Source of the DNA: Rhabditoides inermis
Taxonomy: Eukaryota; Nematoda; Chromadorea; Rhabditida; Rhabditidae
Direction: 5' to 3'
Length of the DNA: 64,000 nt
Assembly: GCA_963966185.1 (NCBI GenBank)
Contig: CAWZYM010000204.1
Location: forward strand, 248,001-312,000
Shown: piece by piece, positions 47,132 to 58,139 of the stretch
Layout of the letters: every line of letters begins with the position of its first letter
Position numbering within the stretch: position 1 is the first letter of the stretch
Made by a program: the position numbers and the translations under genes
The notes under the pieces: generated by a model
What the model was told of the DNA's origin: nothing
What the model saw: the letters and a program-made list of their open reading frames with translations, nothing else
The model's database searches: none

Positions 47132-48835
47132 ATCGACTATTCTCACGTCTCCGCAGCGGTCTGCAGTAGTCACTGCGACTTTCGAGAGACAGTTATGTCT
47201 TATGTCTACTCTCCCTCCTATCTCCTCCCCTCTCTCTCTCTCTCTCTCTCTCTCTCGTTCTCTCTCTCGACTATTTTCTAAAGGCAACAGTACTCTCTTC
47301 TCTCACGTCTTAAAATATTTAATTCAAAAATCTTTGCTTGCAAAATTACATGTAAGGTGAACTCGGTTCTCACCTCACCTCACTTCCACTCGTCACTGTA
47401 TTGCATCAAAAAGCGGAATTTCATGCTGAATATGTACAAGTAATGAACTCAAAAACCTAGTGTCAACTAAAAAAAAAAGAAAACAGTCCATATTTCTATA
47501 TTACGTCTACAATGACTTCGTGATGACCCGGCTGAAAGAAAATTAGCCGGCTGGCGCGCCCTAACACGTTGTGCGCATGTTTGAAGGAGTTTGATAGAGT
47601 TTGAAGTTGGTTTGATCCTTACAAAACATTATCTATTGACTGAACTCGTTCTTGAAACACTTTCTTTGTCTTTTCCAACCTTCAACTCTTCGTTTCGTCG
47701 AAGTTATTCGTTGAAGCTAGAAAATTTGTCTTTTTCAACTGAATCAATCCATTATTGTTTTATTTACACATGTTTCTATCGAAAAAGGACATCACTGTGT
47801 GAATATAGGTCCGTAATTGCGTATGCCAACTATTCGATATCGATCTGTTGACCTTGCGGCTGGTAGCGAGCAAGCCGGTTGGCGCGACCCCAGCAAGTAA
47901 TGCGCGCTCAGAAAATGTCTAATACGGTATGAAGGCGAAGTCTGATCGATCTGAAAATTTGACAGAAGGTTTTTTTGTCCATAAAAGCTTAAGTTTACAA
48001 ATTGGACACTCTATCTCGTCTGTACGAAAAGTCAATCATATTTGCCATAGTTGGTGACTTTTCGAAAATCGAAACCAGTTTCTAGGATCTATTGTACGTA
48101 ATCTGTCTTCTATTAAATTTTTATAGAAATCGAAGATCATGAATTTTGGGTGCATTTTGGGTACATTCGCCTATTTGGGCATGAAGATGAGGTCACAAGC
48201 AGCTGGTATTGCGGCTATCGATTTTTTCTAGGTTGATTCACCTACCCTCCAAGTTTCGTTCTATTTGAAGCATTTTGAAAATTTTCTCCATAGTTAAGAG
48301 ATTAGGTGATAACTATGATCAGAAGATCGCTATTGACGAGATATTTGGAATTTTGCGTACTCGGGTTTCGAAGAAACTTTCTAGAAGAAATCAGCAAATA
48401 GGGTATACTATGAAAAGAGATAGCTCTCCGGAAAGAAGGACAGACAGACACCATAGTAAATATTAGTCTCAATGGGGGATACAGATAGCCTAGGCTGCCT
48501 AGGGTCAGTTCAATATCGCACTGTACATTTCCTGTTGTGTCACTGTGTCTATAATATATAATCATATCTTGGCAGATCAAGATTATTATACCTGGCAGTG
48601 AGGGTGCTGGAACAAATGAAACAAACACAATATCTAATAAACTAATTATTACAGGTATAATTATAATCTACCGTACCTGGCAGTGAGCGTGCCGCCATTG
48701 GTGAAGACACTGGTCTGGATCGAGTCGATGTCGGCAAGGGCAGAGTAGTCCGGAGCTCGTCCTCCACCCATTGAGGGGGGGAAGGCGGACGAGGAGAGAG
48801 CGGCTGGAATAGTCAGTTGGGACCTCTGTCTGCGA

Positions 48836-48889
<54 letters not shown>

Positions 48890-51800
48890 GTTTGTCTGGT
48901 CTGGTCTGGTTTGGTCTGGTCTGGTCTGGTCTGGTCTGGTCTGGTCTGGTCTGGTCTGGTCACGTCAGGTCAGTCAGTCAGTCAGTGAGCCAGTCAGCCA
49001 GTCCATCTGTCCGTCTGTCAGTCACTCCACCCCCTCCCCCAAACCCACTCTGTGTCTGTACGGGCGTCGGTCGCAGCGGCACCATCGGCTGCGGCGAGTC
49101 GCTGCGGTTCGCCACCGAAGTCTTGCTCACCTGAAAGAGACCCTTCTCTCCCTTCATCTCTCTCTCCCTCCCCCTTCCCTCCCTATCTCTCTCCCTCTCC
49201 CTCTCCCCCACTCTCCTCCCTCTCCTCTCCCTCTCCTCTCTCTCCTCTCCCCCTCTCTTCCATTCCCTCTCTTTCTCATCTTCCCCCCACTCCCCCTCTA
49301 TCTCCCCTCTCCCACACCCTATCTCTCCCCCCTCTCTCTCTCCCTCCCCCCACCTCATCCCACAGCATAGCGAATGCGTCGTCCCTCGCCTTGGCCGTCT
49401 GCTGGGGGCGAGGAGGGAGACCGGAGGAGCCGGCGGGCACGGCTTGTACTGAAATTAATAATATCAATTATTCCATAAATAATCATTTCCGCGCAAAATA
49501 TGTTTGCACGTTTTAACCCCCACCAAGTGGGTACTGTAGGAGTAGTAGGGGGGTTTTTGGCGTGGCGTCTCATTTTGGCGGGAAAAAACGCGGGAAATTT
49601 GAAATTGATTTTTAGTTTTCACTAAATATCTAAATAATGAGACAGTTTTGAGTATGAAAACCATATATTTTCTGAAAGCTTGTTTTCTACCGAATTCAAC
49701 GAAGCAAAAATCACACCCGGAAAGCTATATATTTATGAAATATTCAACAAAAACCGAACATATGAAACCGCGCGCGATAAAACAACAATATGTACAAAGA
49801 AAGTAAGATATAATCCACGAAATAATCAACAATATCAAGTATCTACCGAGTGAACTTTTTCTGATGCCGAGAGGTTGCTTTCAAGAAGTCGTAGACGTAC
49901 TTGCGGTTGAGCTTCTGGGCGAGTGCGTGCAGATGTCCTGTGATATCAATGTTAGGAAGTTACTATTAGGAAGTTACAGTGTTACTAAAGAAAAAACGCG
50001 ACTAACCTTGATTGTCTTGAACTGAGGGCCGTTGGGATATCCGCAGATGTGCTTCTGAATGAGGTGGGGAGAGTCGTGGGCGACGTGGGCAAGTGGAGTC
50101 TTGGCAGAGTCGACCTGACACGTGAACGCCGTCGGAACCACGACCGAGTCGTCCTTCTCCTTTGCGCGCTGAACAATTACATCAACATGGATTGACTGAA
50201 AACAGTCACTTACCTGTGCCTTCCCCACAACAGCATGACAGGCAATGCAGCGAACAGTCCAGCGAACTTTGCCTTCGCGCTTGACAGCATAGGTGCAGCA
50301 AATGGAGTCGTCATGGATGTTGAACCAGCGAAATATAGGGTTCGTAACAGATTGGGACAAGCACATGGTAGTTGGACGAAAGGGTACGAGATAGGCCATG
50401 GTGAGGGATAATAATGACAGGAATGATTGCTTTACCAAACAACAATTTGAGTACGGTTTATAAACAATAAACGTGCCCTAGATACAGAACCCTCGGGCAA
50501 TACCAGAGGAAACGAAGCGATAGACGTTTCTGAGTCATGCACTCACCAATATCACTGTAATTAGATGTTCAGAGTATGTTACTCTAGGCAAATCACGCTA
50601 CTCAAATTACGTGTTCACCGAAAACATTGATGTGATTGATATCATTTAGATTTTTCTCATAATGATAACAAAAGATAGAAAACAAGAAAAACAAATAAGT
50701 CCGCTCGACTTGTTGTAACTTTCCGGTTCAAATGATATATCATGTTACATTGTTTCATCGCATTCTTTTTTTCCGGAATTTCTCTGAATTTTATTTTCAA
50801 ACTTTCAAAATTGTATATCTCATAATATCTAGGAACTATGGCATCTGTTGCATTGTCCGTTGACGCCCGCGCGCCGGTTGTAAACAGCCGCCGCGCGCTC
50901 ACACCGCGCGCTGTCACTGACCCCGCCCCCTAGGTGGGACCTCTTGTAGTGAAATATATAACAATATATCGTCACGTCATTGGATACCAAACAACGTTTG
51001 CACTGAGAAACCAAGTATAGTCATGTCATGTGATTGAAATTGAAATTATTGGAATTGGAATCATTAGAATCATTGGAAGCATTGGAAGTATTGGAAGCAT
51101 GGCTATTTCCCTCGAAAACAGACAAAACCAAGTGTCCTCCTATGCAAATGCAACCACCCCTGGCATTTCACCCAAAAATCTAGTTTATATAGACAAAACC
51201 CCCATCTTCAAACAGCCAAATCCTCCAAATCCATATCCACCCACCCCTGGCCGCGAACGCATCATTGGTGGGAAAGACGGGCTGCTGACCGAGGTCCGGC
51301 AGGGAGGGGGCGCGATGCGAGACCGAGGAGGAACCTGAGGGAAGGGGGGGCATCTCTTTCTCCCTCTCCCTCTCCTCTCTCTCCCTCTCTCTCACTGACT
51401 ACACGGTGCGCGTTATGGGCAGCTTATGGGCAGGTTAATACTTAGCTCCGCCCCCTTTCTGGGCGCAAACAGCCCCGTGCCTCTTACTGTCGTGGGCAGG
51501 CCCCGGGCAGGTTGTGGGCAGCTTATGGGCAGGGATGCCCGGGACCTGCCCACAACATGCCCATAACGCGCATAGTGTAGTCATTGCTCTCTCTCTGTCT
51601 CTCTCTCTCTGTTTTATTCTCTCGCTCTCTCACGAGTCCATATCGGATGCGCTCACATGCATGGTGAGGGTGGTCGAGGATGGTCTCTCTCTCTCCCCCT
51701 CTCTCTCTTCCTCTCTCTTTCCCTATCTCTCCCCCTCTCTCTCCCCCTCTCTCTCCCTCTCTCTCTCCCCCTCACCCCACGCAACCGCCCCATTGCTTGC

Positions 51801-54463
51801 CGGTCGGAGTGACTGTGGCTGGAGCACCGGCACCGAGTCGAGCGGGCTGTCGTCAAAGTCTGCAACCAATAAATAATGTTTCGTGAAGTAAAGTATTTTG
51901 TAAAGTCAAGTCAAGTCATAAAGTCTGTTTTAGGTTTCACCACAAAAACATGTAATAGAGATGACCGGATGAGATAATGATGTATGTGACTTGACACAAC
52001 ACAACTGAATCACACTATCCACCTACCAAACCAATGGGGATAAACTCAACGTATACCACAATGTTCATTTTTCTGTGTTCATCACCTACACATTGTCCTC
52101 CTACCATGCCAATCTGCTGCACTCTAATTCCACCCACCATTGAGATTGATGGTCACATTTATGAGGTAACAATAGCGATTCTTCCATTAGACACCATGCC
52201 ATCACATTGTACCAAACCAATAAAGACAACCACATAACATGTAAATTCCCACCCACCAATGAGGTTCGTTGTCTCCTTGATGTCGAGTTATAATAGGGAT
52301 TCTTCCCTCAGAGATAATCACTTATGAACTAACTATGAACTAATAACAGACCACTTATGAATAAACTATTCTAATCATTGAATCCCACTTCACCCACCAA
52401 TAAGGTTAGTCGTCTCCTTGATGGGTGTGCTCTGTGGTCGCATGATACTCGCAGCGGCGGGAGGTGGGGGAGGAGGGGCGGCGGCCGAGGCGGACGAGAA
52501 GGAGGAGGCTGCAAGAGGAAGGAATATGTATAATACCGTATGTATAATACCGTATAAAGTCCTTTCTAGGAGAGCTGCATCCTGTTTTATGACTGAGACA
52601 TCGATCAAGGATTTGAACTGGAGAATTGGCGGGAACTTTAGATATAAACATGTGTACCAACCGTAATGTGTATGTGTATGTGTAAATGTGTACATACCGT
52701 GTAGATATGAGAGAAACAGTGCAAAACATCATAATGAGCAATTCCATACGGTAAGAGAAAAAAAGTGGAAGATAAAAGGTTTTTTCCTGCTACTATTCCA
52801 CGGATACTAAGTTTCCACGATGGGTCTAGTCTAACGTCAGAGTCAGGTTCTAATACATTCCTTCTCACGTGATGTCTGATGGTTTAAAATTTCATGTAAC
52901 CGTCTGTTTTCGTCTCCCAACTTTATCCGTCCCTCTCCCCCTCTCCCCCCTCTCTCTCCCTTCCTCTCTCTCTCTCTCTTTTTCCCTCCCTCCATCCCTC
53001 CATCCCTCCTTCCCTCACTCTCCCTTCTTCCCTCACTCTCCCTCTCCATCCCTCCCCTCTCCATCCCCCCTCCCCTCTCTCTCCCCCCCCCCCTCTCTCT
53101 CCCTTCTTCCCTCACTCTCCCTCTCCATCCCTCCCACTCACCCTCTCCATCCCTCCCCTCTCCTTCCCTCCCCCTCCCCTCTCTCGCCCCCCCCCCACTC
53201 ACCCCCTCCCCCTGCCACAGTGAACGCGTCGAATGCCCGGCTGCTTCCGCTGACCGGGTCGGAGAAGTACGGCTTGAGAATGCCCGACGGCAGCAGACCG
53301 TTGTAGAAGCCGTTGTAGCAGTACCTGTAGGAGGAGACGGTAGAAGTTGTAGTTGTGGCGGATGTAGCAGTAGCGTTTGTACAAGTTACTAGTTGTAGCA
53401 GTAACAATTATGATTTGTGTACGTGCAATTCCATACAAATTATATAATGATGAATGATATCAAATTATAGCCTTTTTTTGAAAATTTGAAATACGTTTCA
53501 CGCACTTTCCAAAAGTTCAATTTCGCACTAATCTCAGATGTACAGATGCCGTAGAAGATCCGGAAACACCAAAAACCGACTCTCTCTCCCTCTCCTTCCC
53601 TCCCCCTCTCTCTTCCCCCTCTCTCTCTCCCTCCCACTCCCCCTCTCCACCCACCACAGTCCCATCTGCTCCCTCTTCACAGCCAGCACCGCGTCTCCCA
53701 CATTGCATATCAGCATCCGGCCACTTCGCGACGACGTCTCGCGAGCTTCTCTGTAACCACAGTATTCAATACTACCTCTCTTTTTTCAATTTGCAGAGTT
53801 TCGTTGTGTCAAAAATATATAAATTCTTTCCTCTCGTTTTATACAATTTCTTTCCTTTCGTTTTTCTAAGTTGAGTCACAATCACAATCTGGGCCTGTCT
53901 GGTCATATTATTCCATTACCTACATTCTCACAGAATGTATGAAACAAAGCCAACCCAAAAATGGAATGTAATAAATCGATAAATCAATACATCAACCCAC
54001 TTGCTGCTCGGCCACTCGGTCTGCACACGGTACACGTCGCCGCGACGCTGCCTAAAAAATAAGCGAAATACACTAAACTGAAATAATAATAAAAACATTC
54101 AAAATGCAATCCTAACCGAATACGTTTCACGACCCTCACAAACACACAACAATCTCAAACTGATTAATTCGCGTTTCGGCAGAAAAGGAAAACATAATGA
54201 ATCCATGAACCCACTTCTGCTCGGCCTTCTGCAGCAGAACGACGCGCTCAGCTGCCGTCTGCGCCCTGCAATCAATTAATCAATCAATCCAAACGCTATA
54301 TCCTGACAGTCCTGACTGTATAATCATAAAATCAACAAAAAAACACACGCTAAATCAATTCCTATATATCAAAACCTTGACATTCGAAATACTAAAGTAC
54401 TTACCTGAACGTGGTTCCATTGTTGCTACTCTGCTGTGGTGGCATGGCGGCGGGGAGGGCCAT
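43538..54463 (-). CDS. Two-SH3 endocytic adaptor, similar to the C-terminal part of Tuba/DNMBP
   Basis: Sixteen exons join in phase to 456 aa: 54463-54405, 54265-54215, 54051-54001, 53750-53655, 53324-53203, 52508-52398, 51859-51776, 51334-51245, 49448-49354, 49130-49049, 48803-48677, 45001-44939, 44620-44539, 44426-44364, 43942-43826 and 43615-43538. SH3-1 spans roughly residues 60-120 (CNVGDAVLAVKREQ, GLWYCYNG, GLLPSGILKPY). SH3-2 is C-terminal (YDVVAEFEFSPVGANQLAIS, HDDEGNGDW, GYVPGAYVKKC), close to the last SH3 of Tuba. The linker has polyproline, a clathrin-box-like LIDFD, NPF and DPF. Such proteins scaffold actin and clathrin or dynamin at membranes. The ATG lies 13 bp after an AG that could be a cis or a spliced-leader acceptor, so upstream exons encoding DH-BAR domains may exist elsewhere, but none are visible. 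Confidence 0.78.
45600..47275 (+). repeat. Minisatellite array, about nine units, in an SH3-gene intron
   Basis: Each unit has a (CT)n tract followed by CTCACGTCTCCGCAGCGGTC, ACAACAACTTTCTAGAGACAGT-like sequence, then CGTCTGCGGTAGTCACTGCG and a second GAGAGACAGT block. Units start near 45,683, 45,863, 46,052, 46,231, 46,351, 46,531, 46,775, 46,926 and 47,133. Unit length varies from about 120 to 240 bp. The rest of the intron (47,300-48,660) holds nothing I can assign. Confidence 0.85.
48894..48960 (+). repeat. TCTGG pentanucleotide tract
   Basis: About 13 copies of TCTGG follow a (CT)n tract, and a GTCA/CAGT-rich stretch follows. It lies in the intron between SH3-gene exons 49,049 and 48,803. 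Confidence 0.9.
49843..50399 (-). CDS. Small unrecognised gene nested in an SH3-gene intron
   Basis: Exons 50399-50214 and 50168-50007 splice in phase over a 45 bp intron. They encode MAYLVPFRPTTMCL, WFNIHDDSICCTYAVKREG, RCIACHAVVGKAQ, then VPTAFTCQVDSAKT and SPHLIQKHICGYPNGPQF. Several Cys and His residues (CC, CIACH, HIC) suggest possible metal binding, but I recognise no family. A third exon starts at 49,937. With the strong donor AAG|GTTAGT it reads DICTHSPRSS and stops at 49,881. A weaker donor 7 nt further gives HLHALAQKLNRKYVYDFLKA and a stop at 49,843, which looks more protein-like. It has the same strand as the host gene, so it could also be alternative host exons, though the phases at its ends do not demand that. 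Confidence 0.5.
51397..51582. repeat. MITE of 186 bp with long inverted ends
   Basis: GACTACACGGTGCGCGTTAT on the left pairs, with two mismatches, with the right end. An inner motif TTATGGGCAGG and its inverse repeat several times. It sits in the SH3-gene intron between 51,334 and 51,776. Confidence 0.75.
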
Positions 54464-54479
54464 CGATGAAATGGACTGA

Positions 54480-55030
54480 AAAGTACATTTAGGAATCAGA
54501 ATGTTTATCTCGAATCAAGTATTGAATTGATTTACTGCCGATATCAAGAATACAACAACGGAGATGAAACACAAAGGGTTTAGTCTGAGTGAAGTATCTG
54601 TCGGTGGTACCTTCTTGTCAGGAACCGACGTGAAGGAGGGGTGGTGTGCTTGGTCTCACGCTTGGGTTGACGTTGCGACAGCCGTTGTAGAAAGTGTACT
54701 CGGCGGTTTCAACTCCGTGCTCCGAGGATTCCTCAAATTCCAAAGTCAGCAGCGAACATGTAGTGGGTACCGTTGATCCAGCAATTGTCCACGTAGACCG
54801 GGCTTTGCGGGTGCGATGGGGAAAATAAACTGGGGGACCGACCACTCGGGGGCAAGGGAAGATGATGGAAAAATCATGTAGCACAAAGGTAATTACATAC
54901 GTACATTACGGTGAGGTTACGGTAGAAAGTACATTTAGGAATCCATAAAAGCAGCAGACCAACAGATACTTCACGCAAAGAGAACCCTTTTGTGTTTCAT
55001 TCACGTTGTCGTATTCTTGATACCGGCAGA
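54480..55030. repeat. Imperfect foldback element next to the SH3 gene 5' end
   Basis: 54,535-54,605 and 54,958-55,024 are inverted copies (about 80 percent alike by eye, including ATATCAAGAATAC). AAAGTACATTTAGGAATC is also repeated directly at 54,481 and 54,926. The interior has no domain I recognise. Confidence 0.55.
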
Positions 55031-55506
55031 AAATCCATTCAAATACAGCAGTATTGGCCAATCAACTCGACGCCACTTAGAAATTGTCATTGAAACGTAC
55101 ACCACATCTACTTAGACACACTGACACCTCGGAATGGCAAGGATATACAAATACACAAACGTCGAATAATTACAACACCAACTCAACGCGGTGGGGCGCG
55201 TGAACCCACTCTCACCCTCTGAGAGCCCTACCATCGGCGGCGGCAGTCTTTCAAGATCTTCTACCACGCCTCGCATCCGGAACTGATCACTTCGCGATGT
55301 TCACGCCCATCTACCATGAACAGTCAGGACTCGCGCCGCACTGTTCCAGCCAAGGAGCCCCAATTCCCCACAGTAAGATTGTGTGTGCTTCCAGATAACC
55401 CATCATGCTACCATTGTATGTAAATGTCGGAATCAGGCTGATAAACAACAAAACAACCAACTCAACGCCTCTTATAAACTACTACTGAAACGTACACCAC
55501 ACAAGT

Positions 55507-57509
55507 ATGCAAATACTCCATAGCAAATGGCTAGCTCGTTTCCTGCTCGAACATACACATAGAAACCTGCATATAGAGCCTGTGCTGGTTCGAGGATCCA
55601 CTGCTGACATCTCCGTTGGAAAAGGAGCCCGGCAAGGCTGTCCCTACTCTCCTTTCATCTTCAACAGCGTCCTCGCTGAAGTGTACAGAAGAGTGGAGTT
55701 CAACTACAGCGGCGCCGGCTTCGACATCGACGGGAAGAAGCTGACTCATCTCGCCTACGCAGACGACGTGGTTCTGTTTGCCAAGTCGCCAGCTGCGGCG
55801 GAGAAGATGCTGAACGAAGTGGCGGAGCAGAGCAAGAAGTACGGACTGGAGGTGAACAGACAGAAGACGATGGCAATGACCAACGCGCACCAGAAGAACA
55901 TCTACTTGGACAACTCGAGGATCGAGTACGTACGGGAGTTCATCTACCTGGGGAGGCTGCTAACGAGGAGTGTAGTAGGTGCCACACCCTCGGATTCGTA
56001 CCAAACTGATAGAGTACCTTAGGACCCTAACCATCGATTTGTGGTGTCCGAATTTCCTAAACGAACTATACGTTTCCGGTACGAAAACGTACAGGGCTGG
56101 TTTTTCGCGTTTCTCTCACCTTACGCGGCGGTCAAAGACCGAGCCGTTGTGGCCTAGTGGCGAAAGCGTCTGCCTGCCATGCTGACCCTCTCGAGTTCGA
56201 TTCCGCGTACATGATTTTTTGTTTTGTTTTTGTTTTTCCAACATATTTGGTTGACCGTCTCGCTGTTAAATCACTGGCTGATGAAAAAAGAAGTGACGAA
56301 AGGCATGACAGACTCGATGGTTTCTCTTCAAAAAGAACGACAGTCAGGAACAGAGATGATCTACCGTGCGCATCATTACAACATTTAAATCTATACAATA
56401 TCCGCCCACTATCAAAACACATACAACAGTGTGAAGTAGTTCGACGACGTTCGGGATTTTTCCGACAGAAGGCGCTATATTCAACGCCCCCGGCGACTAT
56501 ATCAAGCTTCATACGACTGACGCGAGTGGCACTACGTCACTACGACCATAGAAGGCTGACATCACTATCAAAAAGAGATCGGAATTACTGTCTTATAAAT
56601 TTTTTTTTGATAGAGTTGTTTCATGGATTATGAGAAAATGATGATATGGTAGTAGGTACAAGTCCATAAACTTTTGACAAAACAAAACAAAATGTGCGTG
56701 GAATCGAACTCGATAGGGTCAGCTTGGCAGGCAGACGCTTTCGCCACTAGGCCACAACCCCACAACGGCTCGGTCTTTGACCGCCGCGTAGGGTGAGAGA
56801 AATGCGTAAAACCAGCCCTGTACGTTTGCGTACCGGAAACGTATAGTTCATTTAGGAAATTCGGACACCACAAATCGATGGCTAATGTCCTAACTAAGAT
56901 ATTCTATTAATTTGGTACGAATCCGAGGGTGTGGCACCTACTACACTCCTCGTGAGCTGTGAGAAAGACGACACGGAAGAAGTCACCCGCCGCATCCAGA
57001 GCGGATGGGCTGCCTTCCAACGACACAAACACTTCCGCACTCTACGACGAGCTCCTATGCGACTGCGCCGGAAGGTCATCAGCGCCGGAATACTACCCTG
57101 TCTGACCTATGGATGTGAGAGCTGGAGTCTCACCCAAGACGAGCTCTTTCGACTACGGACAACACAACGGAAAATGGAACGCCTGATGCTAGGGATTAGC
57201 CTGCGAGACCGGATCCGAAGCAGCACCATTCGGCAGATGACTCGCCTGAGAGATGTCATGCAAGAAGTGAAGCAGAGGAAATGGAAGTTCGCGGAACGTC
57301 TCTTCAATGCGGACGGCTACAGATGGGCGAAGGCAACTGTCAACTGGAAGCCGAAGAAGGCTGCTGGACCAGGCAGACCTTACAAAGAGTGGGAAGATAA
57401 CTTCACGGACGCTATGCAACTTCCGAAGAAGAACGATTCAAAGAAGGAATGGCGACGCATTGTCACCGAAGACCGCCGACTATGGACTGATCTATTCTCC
57501 CAGCGCTAG
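55507..57509 (+). mobile_element. RTE-like LINE, 5'-truncated and split by the palindromic element
   Basis: 55,507-55,962 encodes the second half of a reverse transcriptase (GKGARQGCPYSPFIFN, LTHLAYADDVVLFAKS, YGLEVNRQKTMAM, FIYLGRLLT). The frame resumes at 56,958 with CEKDDTEEVTRRIQSGWAAF and runs to GRPYKEWEDN, DRRLWTDLFSQR and a stop at 57,509. Apart from the insertion the two halves are colinear and open, so this LINE was probably intact in this region when the palindrome landed. The endonuclease and N-terminal RT are missing; 55,040-55,500 may be decayed 5' sequence. Confidence 0.85.
55963..56953. mobile_element. Palindromic element with inward-facing tRNA-like arms, copy 2
   Basis: Ends ACGAGGAGTGTAGTAGGTGC and its complement. 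The inverted arms are about 260-280 bp and about 90 percent alike, each with TGGCCTAGTGGCGAAAGCG and CGAGTTCGATTCC. The core of about 430 bp is colinear with copy 1 but has about 80 bp more. A 159-codon open frame (56,157-56,633) spans it, including VVRRRSGFFRQKALYSTPP, whose origin I cannot place. The insertion site is inside an RTE-like LINE. Confidence 0.78.
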
Positions 57510-57546
57510 TCGACCACCTCTCATGCTATATGTACATGAAAATGCG

Positions 57547-58038
57547 ATTATCTTTTAAAAGTACTTCCGTAAAAAGTGTTGTTTGTGTTAACCTGATTCA
57601 AGAAAAGCGCATGCATATATTATTAATTTTCGAAAAATCAAATCGTAAACACCTGAACATGAAAACTAACACAAACTTGCTCTTTCAAACGAATATAGAA
57701 TAGTTACACGTAACATTCAGAATAATACGAGTGTTTTGTTTATTCAGTGTTTTTTGCGGTTTATTATTTATGGTTTATCAGTAAAATAAAATGTTATTCG
57801 TGATGTTGTTTGACTCAATGTTTCAGGTATAAAAATGTCAAAAAAAATAAAACATGGAATTATTCAACATTAATTATTCAAAAATTATTCAACGTTTTGA
57901 AAGAGCAAGTTTGTGTTAGTTTTCATGTTCAGGTGTTTACGATTTGATTTTTCGAAAATTAATAATATATGCATGCGCTTTTCTTGAATCAGGTTAACAC
58001 AAACAACACTTTTTACGGAAGTACTTTTAAAAGATAAT
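57547..58038. repeat. Palindrome with perfect arms of about 145 bp
   Basis: 57,547-57,691 is the exact inverse of 57,894-58,038 as far as I can align, starting ATTATCTTTTAAAAGTACTT, with a 200 bp AT-rich loop. It has no coding capacity. It lies just after the RTE-like LINE and touches the polypyrimidine array. Confidence 0.88.
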
Positions 58039-58139
58039 ATATGTCCTTTTGTTGAATTTCATAGAAATTTTCTCTCTCGTCTTCATACATGTAACATGTT
58101 CTTCTCTCATTATTTCATCAATTTCATTTCAAATTTATT

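Noticed and set aside
48894..48960. Short direct repeats that could suggest a CRISPR-like array
   Set aside because: The units are contiguous pentanucleotides without spacers in an intron of a eukaryotic gene.
54618..54884. Minus-strand frame containing SLLTLEFEESSEHGVE, considered as an upstream exon of the SH3 gene
   Set aside because: It lies between the arms of a foldback element and no phase-compatible donor joins it to exon 54,475.
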